From MFD04716-140 sp963703125 (lineage in GTDB: Bacteria; Bacteroidota; Bacteroidia; Flavobacteriales; Flavobacteriaceae), in NCBI GenBank assembly GCA_963703125.1, contig OY969790.1, positions 1,302,001 to 1,366,000 on the forward strand: 64,000 bases of DNA, read 5' to 3'. Of this stretch, positions 36,922-46,300 are shown one piece after another. Position 1 is the first letter of the stretch. Each line of letters starts with the position of its first letter. The notes beneath the pieces are model-generated. The model had not been told where the DNA came from. It saw only the letters and a list, made by a program, of their open reading frames with translations, and made no database searches. The translations under genes and the position numbers were made by a program.

Positions 36922-37227
36922 ATGGAAAATTCAACAGTAAACAGGAAAATCAAGATGGAAATTGAGAATTTGATTTCTGAAAGTTGTACCAGCCCAAAAT
37001 CGACCGACCAATACCAAAACTTTCGTATATCAATTCTCAAAAAGTATTACAATGCAACCGATGTTTCTATAGATTATCACAGGAAAAGGGTTGAGATGGA
37101 TATTGTAATGGACGACTCTTATTACAATCCCCAAACAGTGAATACTTATGTACCCACTTTGCACGCCAACCTGCTCTTTAAAAATTTGAAAGACTTCTTA
37201 CGGTTAGTACATCGAAAAAGACAATAA
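36922..37227 (+). CDS. conserved hypothetical protein
   Basis: 101 residues, cytosolic, no signal and no motif I recognise. It has a basic C-terminus (DFLRLVHRKRQ) and a YHRKRVEMDIVMDDSYY stretch. Length and codon use are as in its neighbours, and it starts with ATG after a plausible promoter-like AT-rich stretch. It is followed by a terminator hairpin. A role cannot be inferred from context. Confidence 0.55.
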   Translation: MENSTVNRKIKMEIENLISESCTSPKSTDQYQNFRISILKKYYNATDVSIDYHRKRVEMDIVMDDSYYNPQTVNTYVPTLHANLLFKNLKDFLRLVHRKRQ

Positions 37228-37326
37228 GAGTATTGGGTTTTATGCCAGTCTACTCTCCTCATTCTCAAAAAAAGGTGCATCGATGAGTGTTGCATAGTCT
37301 TAGATTTATTCCGTTTTATTTAACAG

Positions 37327-37346
37327 GGGATGCCAATGGGCATCCC
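37327..37346 (+). terminator. rho-independent terminator
   Basis: GGGATGCC and GGCATCCC form an 8-bp stem with an AATG loop, followed by TTTTTC. It lies about 100 bases after the hypothetical gene and would end its transcript. Confidence 0.8.
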
Positions 37347-37434
37347 TTTTTCATGCCCAAAAGGCATTTAATGTTTTCATTAACAACTTGCTACCAATTA
37401 TTTTTATAGTTTAGCGCACCAAAAATCAACAAAA

Positions 37435-38136
37435 ATGAAAAAAATAGTTTTTGCGTTTGTATGTGCCATAGGATTTATGGGTGCAGCACAGACCCAATCT
37501 GAGTTACTCAAGCATTACGAAGCGTTTTATGCGCAAATGCGATTGCAGGGCGATGTTGACGGAGTTATAAATGCGATGACCCACTTGAACGTGCTTTCTC
37601 CCTCAGTTGAGCGAAGGGATACTTTGGCGTTTATCTATGCGAACGATGGTCAACATCTGCAGGCCTTAAATCTTCTTGGAATCGAAAAAACACCAACAGA
37701 TTCTGATTTGGCAGTTCAGGTAAAGGCCATTGCCCTAAAAGCGCTAAATCAGCCAAAACGTGCCTTGGAGCAGTTTGATGCTTTGTATTCCAGAACACCG
37801 AATGCCTATTTGGCCTACGAATTGGCGGAGCTTAAAATCCAGACCGGCGACAATACAGGAGCTGAAACCAACATTGAATACGGGATTGCCAACGCCAAGG
37901 ACGATATGAAATATGCCTTTTATGAACGGCAACAACCGTACGAAGTGCCACTGAAAGCCGCTTTTTTACATTTAAAAGCTCTGGTACAGTTCAATAAGGA
38001 CAAAAACAACATTGATGCGGCCGTTGCCATCATTGATCAGGCACTTGCAATAGAGCCCAACTTTAATTTGGCCAGTTTGAGCAAACAGGCTTTGGAGGCC
38101 CGTAAAAATGCCCCGGTTGCCGAGAAAAAAGATTAA
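37435..38136 (+). CDS. secreted TPR-like protein
   Basis: 233 residues. Signal peptide MKKIVFAFVCAIGFMGAAQ. The mature part consists of helix pairs typical of tetratricopeptide repeats: VDGVINAMTHLNVLSP, LKALNQPKRALEQFDALYS, AVAIIDQALAIEPNFNLA. It probably is a periplasmic scaffold. Upstream at 37388-37414 a TTG and TAGTTTAG lie about 16 bases apart, near the Bacteroidota promoter pattern with one mismatch. It is followed by a terminator shared with the opposite gene. Confidence 0.72.
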   Translation: MKKIVFAFVCAIGFMGAAQTQSELLKHYEAFYAQMRLQGDVDGVINAMTHLNVLSPSVERRDTLAFIYANDGQHLQALNLLGIEKTPTDSDLAVQVKAIALKALNQPKRALEQFDALYSRTPNAYLAYELAELKIQTGDNTGAETNIEYGIANAKDDMKYAFYERQQPYEVPLKAAFLHLKALVQFNKDKNNIDAAVAIIDQALAIEPNFNLASLSKQALEARKNAPVAEKKD

Positions 38137-38153
38137 TTCCCAATCATAAGAAC

Positions 38154-38181
38154 AAAAAAAGCGGCCACGTCCGCTTTTTTT
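38154..38181. terminator. bidirectional terminator
   Basis: AAAAAAAGCGG and CCGCTTTTTTT form an 11-bp stem around CCACGT, between convergent genes. T-runs are present in both directions. Confidence 0.85.
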
Positions 38182-38199
38182 GTTTGGTATTGTCCCAAT

Positions 38200-38697
38200 T
38201 TAATTTTCCTCCAGTATTAAATTGGAATCCAGCGAACTGTTCACAATGACATTGAATTGGTTTCGCAAAGCGTTATAGGCATTGATGGTTTCCAGAATGG
38301 GTTCTTCCGTATCAAGTTGATATTCCAGATTGCCCTTTATTTTAAGAAAAAAAGTCTTGAAGACTTTCTGTCTTCCTTTTACCTGGGCCTTATCGAACAT
38401 TGCGGGATACTTTGAAGCCTCCAAAAGTTTCTGTTTTTCAATGAGTTCTTCTACCACCAATTTTAAATCTTCCGGGTTTTTTACCGTGTACAAGGCATCA
38501 AAACTTATATCCATGGCATTGAACTCTGGCCAACTCCTTAGGGTGTCCATAGCAATTGGGTTTATAGCCGCTTTTTTAGGCCATTTCGCACTTGAAATCT
38601 CCACGGCCACTGCATTTTTTTCAGCCTCTTTTGGTTTGTTTTCGTCACAACCAATAAAAAGCAGTAGCATGGCCCCAAAAATCAATAATTTATTCAT
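38200..38697 (-). CDS. hypothetical lipoprotein
   Basis: 165 residues from an ATG that gives a lipobox signal (MNKLLIFGAMLLLFIGCDE); a longer frame adds five residues only. The mature part is lysine/glutamate rich and helical, ending YNALRNQFNVIVNSSLDSN. I do not recognise a family. It is divergent from the threonine dehydrogenase gene. Confidence 0.65.
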   Translation of the reverse strand: MNKLLIFGAMLLLFIGCDENKPKEAEKNAVAVEISSAKWPKKAAINPIAMDTLRSWPEFNAMDISFDALYTVKNPEDLKLVVEELIEKQKLLEASKYPAMFDKAQVKGRQKVFKTFFLKIKGNLEYQLDTEEPILETINAYNALRNQFNVIVNSSLDSNLILEEN

Positions 38698-38761
38698 AGG
38701 GCGAATGTACAAATTTTAATAAACGGTATCTTTGGCCCGGAATCCCTTTAACTTCATTTTA

Positions 38762-39703
38762 ATGCAGAAACCCATTCTAATCATTGGTGCATGTGGCCAA
38801 ATTGGCACGGAACTGACCATCGCCTTACGCGAAAAATACGGACGTGATACTATAATCGCCAGCGATATAAGAGAAGGCAATGAAGAAATTATGGCTTCCG
38901 GGCCTTTTGAAATTTTGGACGCTACCAACCATGCTGCCATAGAGGATATCGTAATGCACTATGAAATTGATGAAGTATATCTTATGGCCGCCATGCTCAG
39001 TGCCACGGCCGAGAAATTCCCGATGCGCGCCTGGGACTTGAATATGAATTCCTTGTTCAATGTGTTGAACTTGGCCAAGGAAGGCAAAATAAGCAAGATT
39101 TTCTGGCCTTCGAGCATTGCGGTCTTTGGACCGAATACCCCAAAGGAAAATACGCCGCAAAGCACCATCATGGAACCTAGCACGGTTTATGGCATCAGTA
39201 AACAATCAGGTGAGCGTTGGTGCTCATACTACCATTCAAAATACGGTGTGGATGTTCGTAGTGTACGCTATCCGGGACTTATAAGTTGGAAAACCCAACC
39301 CGGTGGCGGAACCACTGATTACGCAGTTGAAATTTATCACAAGGCCCTTTCCGAAAAGGCCTACACCTGCTTTTTACGCGCGGACAGCAAATTGCCCATG
39401 ATGTTCATGGATGATGCCATACGGGCGACCTTGGATATTATGGCGAGCAAGGCCAGTGATGTAAAGATCCGTTCTTCCTATAATTTGGCCGCCATGAGCT
39501 TTACCCCTGTAGATATAGCCAAAAGCATCCAAAAACATATCCCGGATTTTGAAATTGCCTACGAACCCGATTTTAGACAGGCCATTGCAGATTCGTGGCC
39601 CTCAAGCATTGATGATTCGCACGCTCAAAAAGATTGGGGCTGGAAAGCGGAGTTTGACTTGGACAGCACCACAAAGGAGATGTTGACGAATTTGGCCAAA
39701 TGA
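38762..39703 (+). CDS. L-threonine 3-dehydrogenase, short-chain (SDR) type
   Basis: 313 residues from the ATG at 38762. GACGQIGTEL near 9-18 is the NAD-binding loop; YGISK near 142-146 carries the catalytic Tyr and Lys; MFMDDAIRATLDIM near 215-228 is typical of the UDP-galactose-epimerase-like threonine dehydrogenases found in Flavobacteria. The enzyme turns L-threonine into 2-amino-3-ketobutyrate. It is unrelated to the zinc-dependent E. coli Tdh, so I give no symbol. Length and motifs are intact. Confidence 0.85.
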   Translation: MQKPILIIGACGQIGTELTIALREKYGRDTIIASDIREGNEEIMASGPFEILDATNHAAIEDIVMHYEIDEVYLMAAMLSATAEKFPMRAWDLNMNSLFNVLNLAKEGKISKIFWPSSIAVFGPNTPKENTPQSTIMEPSTVYGISKQSGERWCSYYHSKYGVDVRSVRYPGLISWKTQPGGGTTDYAVEIYHKALSEKAYTCFLRADSKLPMMFMDDAIRATLDIMASKASDVKIRSSYNLAAMSFTPVDIAKSIQKHIPDFEIAYEPDFRQAIADSWPSSIDDSHAQKDWGWKAEFDLDSTTKEMLTNLAK

Positions 39704-39747
39704 ATCCCACATGACAACACTCTCGGTGGACACTGGCACTTAATAGC

Positions 39748-40677
39748 TCACTCTTTTTTTAAAATCATTTGAATCTGATTTTCAATTTCCTTCAATTTTT
39801 CTTGGGCTTCGGCCATAGGAAGGCCTACATTCATACCCGGTCTTTTATGGCCAATAGCGGTCAGCCATGCGTCTTTCGATATTTCTTGGCGCTTTTTAAC
39901 AAGCTCAAACACCACAGCTCCCTTGCGATGCATCGTAAGAAAACTCTTGATATCATTTATATTGAAAAGCGCCGTTTCCCCTAAAGCTAAGAGAATGTGC
40001 TTTGCTATTTCAAAATGTCCAGCCTCATTCGGGTGCACTCCGTCCTCGGCAAATGCAAAAGTGGGATCCGATAGTCGGTTCTCTTCCAGCTTCTTTTTCA
40101 TGGGCCAGTGAATATCTATTACTTTCCAACCATTTGTATAGCGTTTGCTTATCAACCAGTCAGAATACATATCAAGCACATTGGCATAGGCCTCCCCTTT
40201 TCGTTCGTCATAAATGGCGGGTGTGATATGGATCAGTTCAGCGCCTGATTTTTTCACTTCTTCGTGCAGCCAATCAATGCCTTTTTGATATTTTTTGAAT
40301 CTCTTTTCATTGAACGGCATATAAATACCATCGTTCATACCGTAACTGGCGAATACCAAATCTGGTTTTGTTTGCGCAAGGATCCTTTTTAAGCGCTCAT
40401 GCAGGTCAGGCCTCGGAAACTTACCATCTGCATGGTTTGGTTCTGAGAGCCCGGAGACCGTTTCACTGGGCAGGCCCACATTTATAAACTCAAACCCTTT
40501 GTTGGGATACTGCTTTGAAAAATAGGCGTCAATTAACGTTATATAATCTCCTTGGTAGGTGATACTGTTCCCTAAAAAGACAATACGCTTCATATCTGTG
40601 GGAAGGGTATAGGTCTGTGAAAAAGTTGGGAGTTGAATTCCAAATAAAAAGACTAGTAAAAATGCGGTTCTAATCAT
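39748..40677 (-). CDS. secreted SGNH/GDSL-family hydrolase
   Basis: 309 residues with a signal peptide (MIRTAFLLVFLFGIQLPTFSQ). FLGNSIT near 34-40 holds the nucleophile Ser, GMND near 115-118 the Asn, and DGVHP near 205-209 the Asp and His. The family hydrolyses esters, often acetyl groups on polysaccharides. The start overlaps the stop of the broken restriction gene by 8 bases, which puts it directly behind the restriction-modification remnant. Confidence 0.85.
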   Translation of the reverse strand: MIRTAFLLVFLFGIQLPTFSQTYTLPTDMKRIVFLGNSITYQGDYITLIDAYFSKQYPNKGFEFINVGLPSETVSGLSEPNHADGKFPRPDLHERLKRILAQTKPDLVFASYGMNDGIYMPFNEKRFKKYQKGIDWLHEEVKKSGAELIHITPAIYDERKGEAYANVLDMYSDWLISKRYTNGWKVIDIHWPMKKKLEENRLSDPTFAFAEDGVHPNEAGHFEIAKHILLALGETALFNINDIKSFLTMHRKGAVVFELVKKRQEISKDAWLTAIGHKRPGMNVGLPMAEAQEKLKEIENQIQMILKKE

Positions 40678-41455
40678 TGTCGTTATCTATTTTTCCCATA
40701 ACGTCTACCACCTCATTAATTCTATATAAATTTGGTAGAAACTGTGATTTAATTCGGAATTGACTACGCTTTTTGATTTTCGGTTTTGTAGAAATATTTT
40801 CCATCTTAATTCCTGGGTCATAATAAATATTCCCTTTTGCCATTTCTCCTAAAAACAATTGGAAATCAGTTCCAGTACCCAAAATTATATTGTTTCCATA
40901 TTTATATTTTCTTTCACCTATCGTTTCGGATAGTGACGGAACATAACAAGCTTTATTATGCTTTCTGTTCCAATGCAATAGCATAGAAGCAAAACTCCAC
41001 GAAGCTGCTTCGTTATCATTTTTATCAATCAAAATAATTCTTCCGTTTGTATTCCTGATTTTTCCACTTTGTTGGTCAAATCCCACCAATTGCATTTCTA
41101 AATCAGTCAAATGATGTCTAACTCCAGTTTTATGAACTCCGCCAAAATTCATTCGGTCTTTTCTACCCATTTTGTCCGCATAACCATAATTTTTGATAAA
41201 ATATTCGGTTCCTTGGGTTCTGTAGATTCCGTCGGTTGGTTCTGGTGTCATTAAAGTTATGACAGAAGATTTTATATTTTCAAATTTCTTAACGCCAAAT
41301 TGTTTTACTTCCCAACCCATAAAATCAGGTTCAGAATAACCGTTTGGTGTTATTCCCAATTCCGCCTCTAAAGTGTAACCTCCGCAATTTGGTGAATTAC
41401 AAGGAAGAATGCTTCCAGCCGAATCAAGTCGTTTTGATTTTATTTTGGGCGTTCC
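40670..41455 (-). pseudogene. MvaI/BcnI-like restriction endonuclease, 5' part lost
   Basis: An open frame without a proper start runs from just inside an inverted repeat to the stop at 40670. It reads KIKSKRLDSAGS, NCGGYTLEAELG, PNGYSEPDFMGWEVKQFG and on for about 260 residues. The PDF-x-GWExK pattern matches the catalytic core of MvaI/BcnI-type type II endonucleases, which cut CCNGG-like sites. The N-terminal part is missing: the coding similarity begins exactly where repeat copy A ends. A start at 41359 exists but lies within the core. Its natural mate, a Dcm-like methyltransferase, is also cut. The family name is my recognition, moderately sure. Confidence 0.62.
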
Positions 41456-42294
41456 CTAAAGGTCGGGCTATCCGTTACAAGTCCTCGCTCGTTCCTCGCT
41501 GTGGGCTTTTCACTACTATCCCTAACGCAGAAACCTGTACTCGTTATGATATTTAGAAACTCTTCATCAGGTAGAAATTTTGATGGTAGGATAATATCTT
41601 TATTATCATATTTTAAGAAATATTCTTCTATTGATTTTGTGTTTTTATTTTTAAGTAGCCTTTCTGAAATTTTTATTTTAAAATCGGGTGTAATAGTTAT
41701 TAATCCATTTTCAAAGGCTTTATCGTGTAAAGCATTAATAGCAATTCCGTTTCTTGGATTTAATCTGTTCTTCTCATCTTCACTCCAAGACTTTATGTGA
41801 CCTGCGATTAAGAGTTCGGGTTGAGTTATTCCAGTAATACAACAAGTGTTATTATAAGAAGCTAAAATGGAACTTCTGAAAAAAGATTGGTTCACTCTAA
41901 TCTTTACAATAGCTTCTCTTGTCTTTCCTTCTTTAGGTAATTCGGTAGATGGAATGTTATTTAAAGACTCAATTGATTGATTTTCTATTTTTGCTCGCAA
42001 TTTTTCACTTTCAAAAGGTAAATCATCCCAATTTTGATAATATTCTTCCCAAATGATTTTATCAAGTTTACTTGCGTTTGCAGCACCTTTTATTCCTCTT
42101 GCTTTTAAACTTGGGTCAAGACTTGCAAAATTAACCAATTTATAAGCTATTGAACTTGGTGTTCTTCCTATTAACTTTGCGAGATGTACTACTTCTAGAT
42201 TGCTTCTATGTAATCTTCCAAATGGTAATTTACAATAAAGATTAATTGCCAATATCAATTCATTACGCGTCCAAAGTTTTTGTCCTTCTTTCAT
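41440..42294 (-). CDS. HNH endonuclease
   Basis: 284 residues from the ATG at 42294 (a TTG at 42300 abuts the previous stop). The N-terminal part (KLWTRNELILAINLYCKLPF and onward) is a helical domain common in HNH restriction-like proteins. The nuclease domain (about 140-205) has CCITG, AGHIKSW and NPRNGIAINALHDKAFENG: the His and Asn set of the HNH_2 fold. The last 25 residues are translated repeat copy A, so the original C-terminus may have been trimmed. It is the main gene of the inverted-repeat unit and AT-rich compared with surrounding genes. Confidence 0.82.
   Translation of the reverse strand: MKEGQKLWTRNELILAINLYCKLPFGRLHRSNLEVVHLAKLIGRTPSSIAYKLVNFASLDPSLKARGIKGAANASKLDKIIWEEYYQNWDDLPFESEKLRAKIENQSIESLNNIPSTELPKEGKTREAIVKIRVNQSFFRSSILASYNNTCCITGITQPELLIAGHIKSWSEDEKNRLNPRNGIAINALHDKAFENGLITITPDFKIKISERLLKNKNTKSIEEYFLKYDNKDIILPSKFLPDEEFLNIITSTGFCVRDSSEKPTARNERGLVTDSPTFRERPK
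41447..41529 (-). repeat. inverted repeat copy A of an HNH-bearing unit
   Basis: 83 bases; on the minus strand it begins TGCGTTAGGGATAGTAGTG and ends AGCCCGACCTTTAGGGAACG followed by CCC. Copy B at 42486-42570 on the plus strand matches it across its length with some substitutions and one or two gaps (shared: TGCG, TAGGGAT, AGTG, AAA, ACGA, AACG, AGCCCGACC, TTTAGGG, CGCCC). The CGCCC ends face outward. Confidence 0.75.
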
Positions 42295-42300
42295 TCGCAA

Positions 42301-42471
42301 TTAATTTTTTTGAAGTACAAACCCATTTTTGCAAAAATTTGAAAGGCATTTGTGAATTTGAGTAACTTCAGAAGTATGAGATAAATCTAAAATAATCTCT
42401 GTTCTACTTCCACATTTAGGGCAAGTAACTGGTTGGTCTGTGTAAGTATAAACTTCTTGAAAATTAATCAT
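42301..42471 (-). CDS. small zinc-ribbon protein upstream of HNH nuclease
   Basis: 56 residues from the ATG at 42471. CPKCG and CLSNFCKNG give two Cys pairs (CxxC, then CxxxxC) of a zinc ribbon. Its stop codon directly precedes the start of the HNH gene, so the two are translated together. Small zinc ribbons of this kind often bind DNA. No function is known to me; pairing with the nuclease within one repeat-bounded unit suggests a helper or an immunity/regulatory role. Confidence 0.6.
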   Translation of the reverse strand: MINFQEVYTYTDQPVTCPKCGSRTEIILDLSHTSEVTQIHKCLSNFCKNGFVLQKN

Positions 42472-42485
42472 TAGGCTGCGATTTT

Positions 42486-42570
42486 TGCGATAGGGATTGA
42501 AGTGGAAATCCTTTTTTAAGGCACGAAAAAAAGATTGCAACGAAAAGCCCGACCCTTTAGGGTATCGCCC
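42486..42570 (+). repeat. inverted repeat copy B of an HNH-bearing unit
   Basis: 85 bases starting TGCGATAGGGATTGAAGTGG and ending AGCCCGACCCTTTAGGGTAT followed by CGCCC. It is the inverted partner of copy A. The methyltransferase frame runs into it and stops inside it at 42516, and the methyltransferase similarity ends exactly at its outer edge. Confidence 0.75.
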
Positions 42571-43133
42571 AAATTAAAAAATAATGTTCCTTGTGTTTTG
42601 TCCAAAAAACCGTGAGCTCTACCTAAAGTATTTTTTTTAGAAACTCCTGTAATTGAAAAGGGTTGGCAAGGAAAACCTCCAAGTAAAATATCGTGGTCAG
42701 GTATGTCTTTTTCTGAAATTTGGGTAATGTCGCCAAATGGAACTTCTCCAAAATTAGCCTCATAAGTTTTTTTTGAATAAATATCCCATTCGCTCGTAAA
42801 AACACACTTTCCACCATTGTTTTGATAAGCCAATCTCAATCCACCAATTCCCGCAAAAAGGTCAATAAATTTGAATTTCGGCTCTATTGGTGGAGGAAAT
42901 GGAATGTCCCATTCTATTGGCAAATAATATTGAAAATCTGGTTCCTCAACTATATTTAATTTTCCGTGTAGTTCGGTTAGATATTCCTTTGCAGTTGGTT
43001 GAAAATATTGGGAAACTCCATTCTTGTGATTTTGAAAATAGTGTGTTAAATGGGCTAAATCGTTGTCGGTTTTTTTATCAACAACAATTTGAAGTTTGTC
43101 CTTTATTTTTGAATATCGTTTTTCCAAAGTCAT
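42516..43133 (-). pseudogene. Dcm/M.EcoRII-like C5-cytosine methyltransferase, 3' half lost
   Basis: 205 residues, of which about 187 are genuine. After a 85-residue N-terminal region come motif I (FIDLFAGIGGLRLAYQ) and the catalytic motif IV (GGFPCQPFSITGVSKKN), followed by LGRAHGF and TQGTLFFN, all close to E. coli Dcm. Dcm-type enzymes are about 470 residues long; everything after this point, including the ENV motif and target-recognition domain, is missing. The last codons translate repeat copy B. The family methylates CCWGG-like sites, which fits the MvaI/BcnI-like remnant on the other side of the unit. It cannot be active. Confidence 0.82.
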
Positions 43134-43344
43134 CTGTAAAGAACGTAAAAAAGAAGGTTAAAATTCCTTATTTTACTTTCAAATTCTTAACAATCTTGTC
43201 AACGTAATTTCTAGGCAAAGTCAAAAAAAACCTATTTACCTTCAAGCACTCTTTTGAAAAAAATGGAAGAACGAATTATTTTGCCTATTGAGCTATTGCT
43301 TAACAGTTGGTAATAGTCATTATTATCTAAAGATAAATAAACAT

Positions 43345-46300
43345 TTACTTCCTAATCCCTGGCAATCCCTCCGGTTTTTTGGTCAACCATTCAAAGGGTT
43401 CGGCTTTCTTTTCTTCGGGGAACAGTTCATCCAAGGTATCCGAGTTATAGACCCTACCATTTTTGATCACTTTGCTCATGGTATTCGTATTTCGCAAGTC
43501 GGTCAATGGGTTTTTATCCAAGATCACAATGTCGGCCAACTTTCCGGATTCCAAACTGCCTACATCGCCATCAAGTCCCAATGCTTCGGCACCAATGATC
43601 GTAGCCACCCGCAATGCATCGTGTTTGTCCATTCCGCCACTGCCCACGAACCAAAGTTCCCAGTGATACCCAAGACCTTGCAATTGCCCATGACTTCCGA
43701 TTCCTGCCAAGCCGCCAGCTTCGACCAAGGCTTTCATAAACTCCGCATGTTTTTTAAAGACGTGTTCCTCGTTCATAAACCAGCCCCCTCTTCTTCTGCT
43801 TTTGCCTGCTAATTCATCATAAGGGGTGAATTTTTGGAGTTTTTGATCGTTCCAAACGTCTTCGGTCTCATAATAATAATTCTCTGCCCAAGGCCCACCG
43901 TAAGAAACCAAAAGTGTGGGGGTAACCGCCATTTTAGATTCGGCAATGGTCTTGACTACGTCCTCATAAATAGGATAAATGGGCAGGGAATGCTCATGGC
44001 CGGGATAGCCATCCAAAAGTTGGGTCATGTTCAGTTTAAAATCGAGTCCGCCTTCGGTGGTAGGCATCAATTTGAGTTCTTTACAGGCTTCAATGACCCA
44101 TTGCCGCTGTTGGCGATTGCCCACCAAATACATTTTTATATACTTGGTCTGGTAATATTCGCTGTATTGCTTTAGCACTTCCTTGGTTTGGTCCAAACTT
44201 TCCAACTGGTAGGCCCAAAAACCCAATCCGGGGCCGGTGCTGTATACCCTTGGACCATCGATCATTCCGGCGTCTACCATGTCGGCATAGGTCAAGACAT
44301 CGGTAGTAGCGGTTTGGGGATCACGGGTAGTGGTGACACCATAGGCCAAATTGGCGGCATACATCCAGACCTGTTCTTTGTGAATGCCCCAATTGGGCCA
44401 CATATGGGCATGGGTATCCACAAAACCGGGCAACAAGGTTTTCCCGGTGACATCAATTTCTTGGGTTCCCTTGGGAGCGTTCAAACTCCCCGAGGCACCC
44501 ACCGCTTTAATGCGATTGTTCTCGATCAGAATATCACCGTTTTCAATAACTTCCTTGCCTTTCATGGTGATGATACGACCGCCTTTTAAGAGCAAATTGC
44601 CTTTAGGGATGTCTTTTTTATATTTGACCGTAATCTTATACTCTTCGGCCTTGAACTTTGGGTATTTGTCGTCTACTTTTGTATCAACCTTCGTAGAATC
44701 TTTTTTGGTATCCAGTTCATCCAAGACTTTTTCCTTCTCTTTTTTCTTTAGGACCTCCAGACTGTCATTGTACTTTTTCCCTTCCGCCAAGTCATATTTA
44801 AAATGGCTAGAACCAAGCGACCACTGTACTTTTTTGCTATCGGAAGACCAAATGGGAAACTCCCCTCCCATTATGGTCAATTTCATGGCCGGAAATGCAG
44901 ACTCCTCGGCCTTGGCGAGCGAAATAGTCGGCGTTTTTCCATAGCGGGGAATATCCGAAACATAGATATCATTATTGATTTTGGCAAGGACCGATTTTCC
45001 ATCGGGGGAAATACGTACCAAATCCGGTTTTGAAGACTTATCCTTATCGTCGTCGGCCTTATCCATAGGAAGCAGACTGTGGTCTTCCAAAATATCCTGG
45101 GAGCCATAGGTTTCAATGCCCTTTAGTTTAAGGTGTTCTTTTTCATCGGTGCCGTCCCAGCGAATTGACAAGAGCCCCTTTTCAGAATTGCTCAAATAAA
45201 TTCGGTCATCAATCTTCGTAAAATGGGGCATTTGTCTCCCCTTCGATTTGTCGATGAAGGTGATGGCACCGCCGTTGCTACTGATCCACACCAAATCTTC
45301 CGAAAGCATATCCGAAGTAGTATCCATCTGGTTCTGGAAGGTCTGCACGCTCCCTCGGTGAAAAGCGATGCGATTTGAATAGTACGACCATTCAGGAAGG
45401 GTATACATACCCGGTTCTTGAGTCAATTGCACAGCTTTGGGTTTACCATCCACATTTATCTTGTACAGATGACCGCCACCATTTCTCCAAGTGGTAAAGA
45501 CCAAATATTTCCCATCAGGGGACCATGCGGGTTGGGCCTCGAGAAAATCATTTTCCGTTACTCGTTTGGGGGTTCCGTTGGGGAAGTCCATAATGTAAAG
45601 GCGGTTCAAAGCCGTAAATGCCAATTTTGAACCGTCAGGGGAAGGTTTTGCATCACGGATTTGGGTCACCAAGGCCTCAACCTCATCTTTGACGGGATAT
45701 TTAAAGGCCAAACGCGGGCCGAGATCTAAATTCATATCAACAGAAAATGGAATCTCGACCGCCGAATTGCCTTCCAGCGAAATGGAGTATATTTTCCCTC
45801 CATAGGAAGCAATGAGATTTTTATTATCGGGCGTAAACGACATTGCCGGCAAAACGCCCAGGGGTGCTATGGATTCCTGTTCATCACGCTGAACCGGGTA
45901 GGCCAACCAACGCTCTTCACCTGAACTTAAATTACGTAAGATAAGTCCGGTTTTTTCTTCAAATCGAGTTCCATAGACCAGCCATTTACCGTCCGAAGAA
46001 AGGGTGGGGGTAAACGCGGATCCATATCTTGAGGTGATGACAGCCATATCGCCATCGACCATATCATAAGTGCCTATTTGGTATTGTGGCAACTGGGCAT
46101 TGTAGTTCCAAGCACTTTTGCGTTGCGAGAAATAGAGCAGTTTGCCATCGGCACCGAACGCCGGATCTATCAATTTTATATCTTCTGGGGTATCGACCAA
46201 CTGACTGCCAGAACCGCCTTCTTTCGAATAAATATGGGGTTTTATGTTCCGCCGCCCTTTTACGCCAACTATATAATCACCGTCCGGTGTCCATTCCGCC

